Positions 6,107-6,148 of a stretch of DNA of 6,148 nucleotides are shown one piece after another (within the stretch, counting starts at the first letter, position 1; every line of letters begins with the position of its first letter). The translations under genes and the position numbers were made by a program. The notes below the pieces were generated by a model. That model ran no database searches. It saw only the letters and a list, made by a program, of their open reading frames with translations, and was not told where the DNA came from. Source of the DNA: Fidelibacterota bacterium UBA7300 (GTDB taxonomy: Bacteria; Fidelibacterota; Marinisomatia; Marinisomatales; UBA2128). The stretch covers positions 1 through 6,148 of the forward strand of contig DKQU01000109.1 of assembly GCA_002471865.1 (NCBI GenBank). The letters are read 5' to 3'.

Positions 6107-6148
6107 ATGAAGAAGCTATTATTGATCATGTTAGTCTGCGGAACAGCG
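6107..6148 (+). CDS. Start of an exported protein (signal peptide only; cut by window edge)
   Basis: Fourteen codons are visible, reading MKKLLLIMLVCGTA: two lysines followed by a hydrophobic run, the beginning of a Sec signal peptide. The start is supported by AGGAGG at ideal spacing. A Cys at position 11 could belong to a lipobox, but the residues before it (IMLVC) are not a good L-[AS]-[GA]-C match. The gene follows the large secreted protein by 17 bp and is surely co-transcribed with it. In related genomes such genes often encode outer-membrane or further sorting-domain proteins, but nothing visible here identifies it. Confidence 0.75.
   Translation, partial: MKKLLLIMLVCGTA

Noticed and set aside
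6107..6148. Lipoprotein call for the last partial gene, based on Cys11
   Set aside because: The residues before the Cys (IMLV) do not form a convincing lipobox, and the Cys lies early in the hydrophobic core. The sequence ends before the real cleavage site can be judged.

Overview
This window is an ordinary stretch of bacterial chromosome with two divergent gene blocks that meet in a control region at about 3768-3932. No mobile element, CRISPR array, tRNA, rRNA or convincing terminator is visible, and no stretch longer than 300 bases lacks a gene. The best guess for the source is a marine or otherwise free-living member of the FCB superphylum (Bacteroidetes-like, for example Candidatus Marinimicrobia/SAR406). 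This inference rests on a large secreted protein with a YPNP-type, type IX secretion-like C-terminal domain, on exported proteins whose signal peptides all end just before a Gln, on the scarcity of Shine-Dalgarno sequences, and on intermediate GC. No marker gene settles the taxon.

Leftward block (minus strand, read from 3767 down to 1). Five genes lie head to tail with gaps of 54, 8, 36 and 52 bp. In transcription order they are: an exported protein of unknown function with YwqK/MORN-like repeats and a C-terminal beta-rich domain (3767-2772); an outer-membrane beta-barrel resembling YjbH-type proteins (2717-1953); an exported TPR protein that closely resembles the eukaryotic RMDN (regulator of microtubule dynamics) family (1944-1192); a Nudix hydrolase of the ADP-ribose pyrophosphatase type (1155-598); and the N-terminal half of queG, epoxyqueuosine reductase, cut by the window edge (545-1). 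The first three look like an envelope module and the last two are cytoplasmic housekeeping enzymes. A possible internal promoter precedes the barrel gene.

Rightward block (plus strand, 3933 to the end). A roughly 718-residue secreted protein carries a signal peptide, a long beta-rich N-terminal region, two acidic Ca-binding-like loops, a fibronectin III-like segment and a C-terminal sorting-like domain. Seventeen bases after its stop, behind the only canonical AGGAGG site in the window, a second gene starts with a signal peptide and runs off the end.

No clearly new multi-gene system is visible. The observations most worth a second look are the bacterial RMDN-like protein in an envelope operon, the 'Q after signal peptide' pattern in all four complete exported proteins, the quasi-symmetric divergent control region, and the promoter that sits so close to a start codon that it would leave out the ribosome-binding site.
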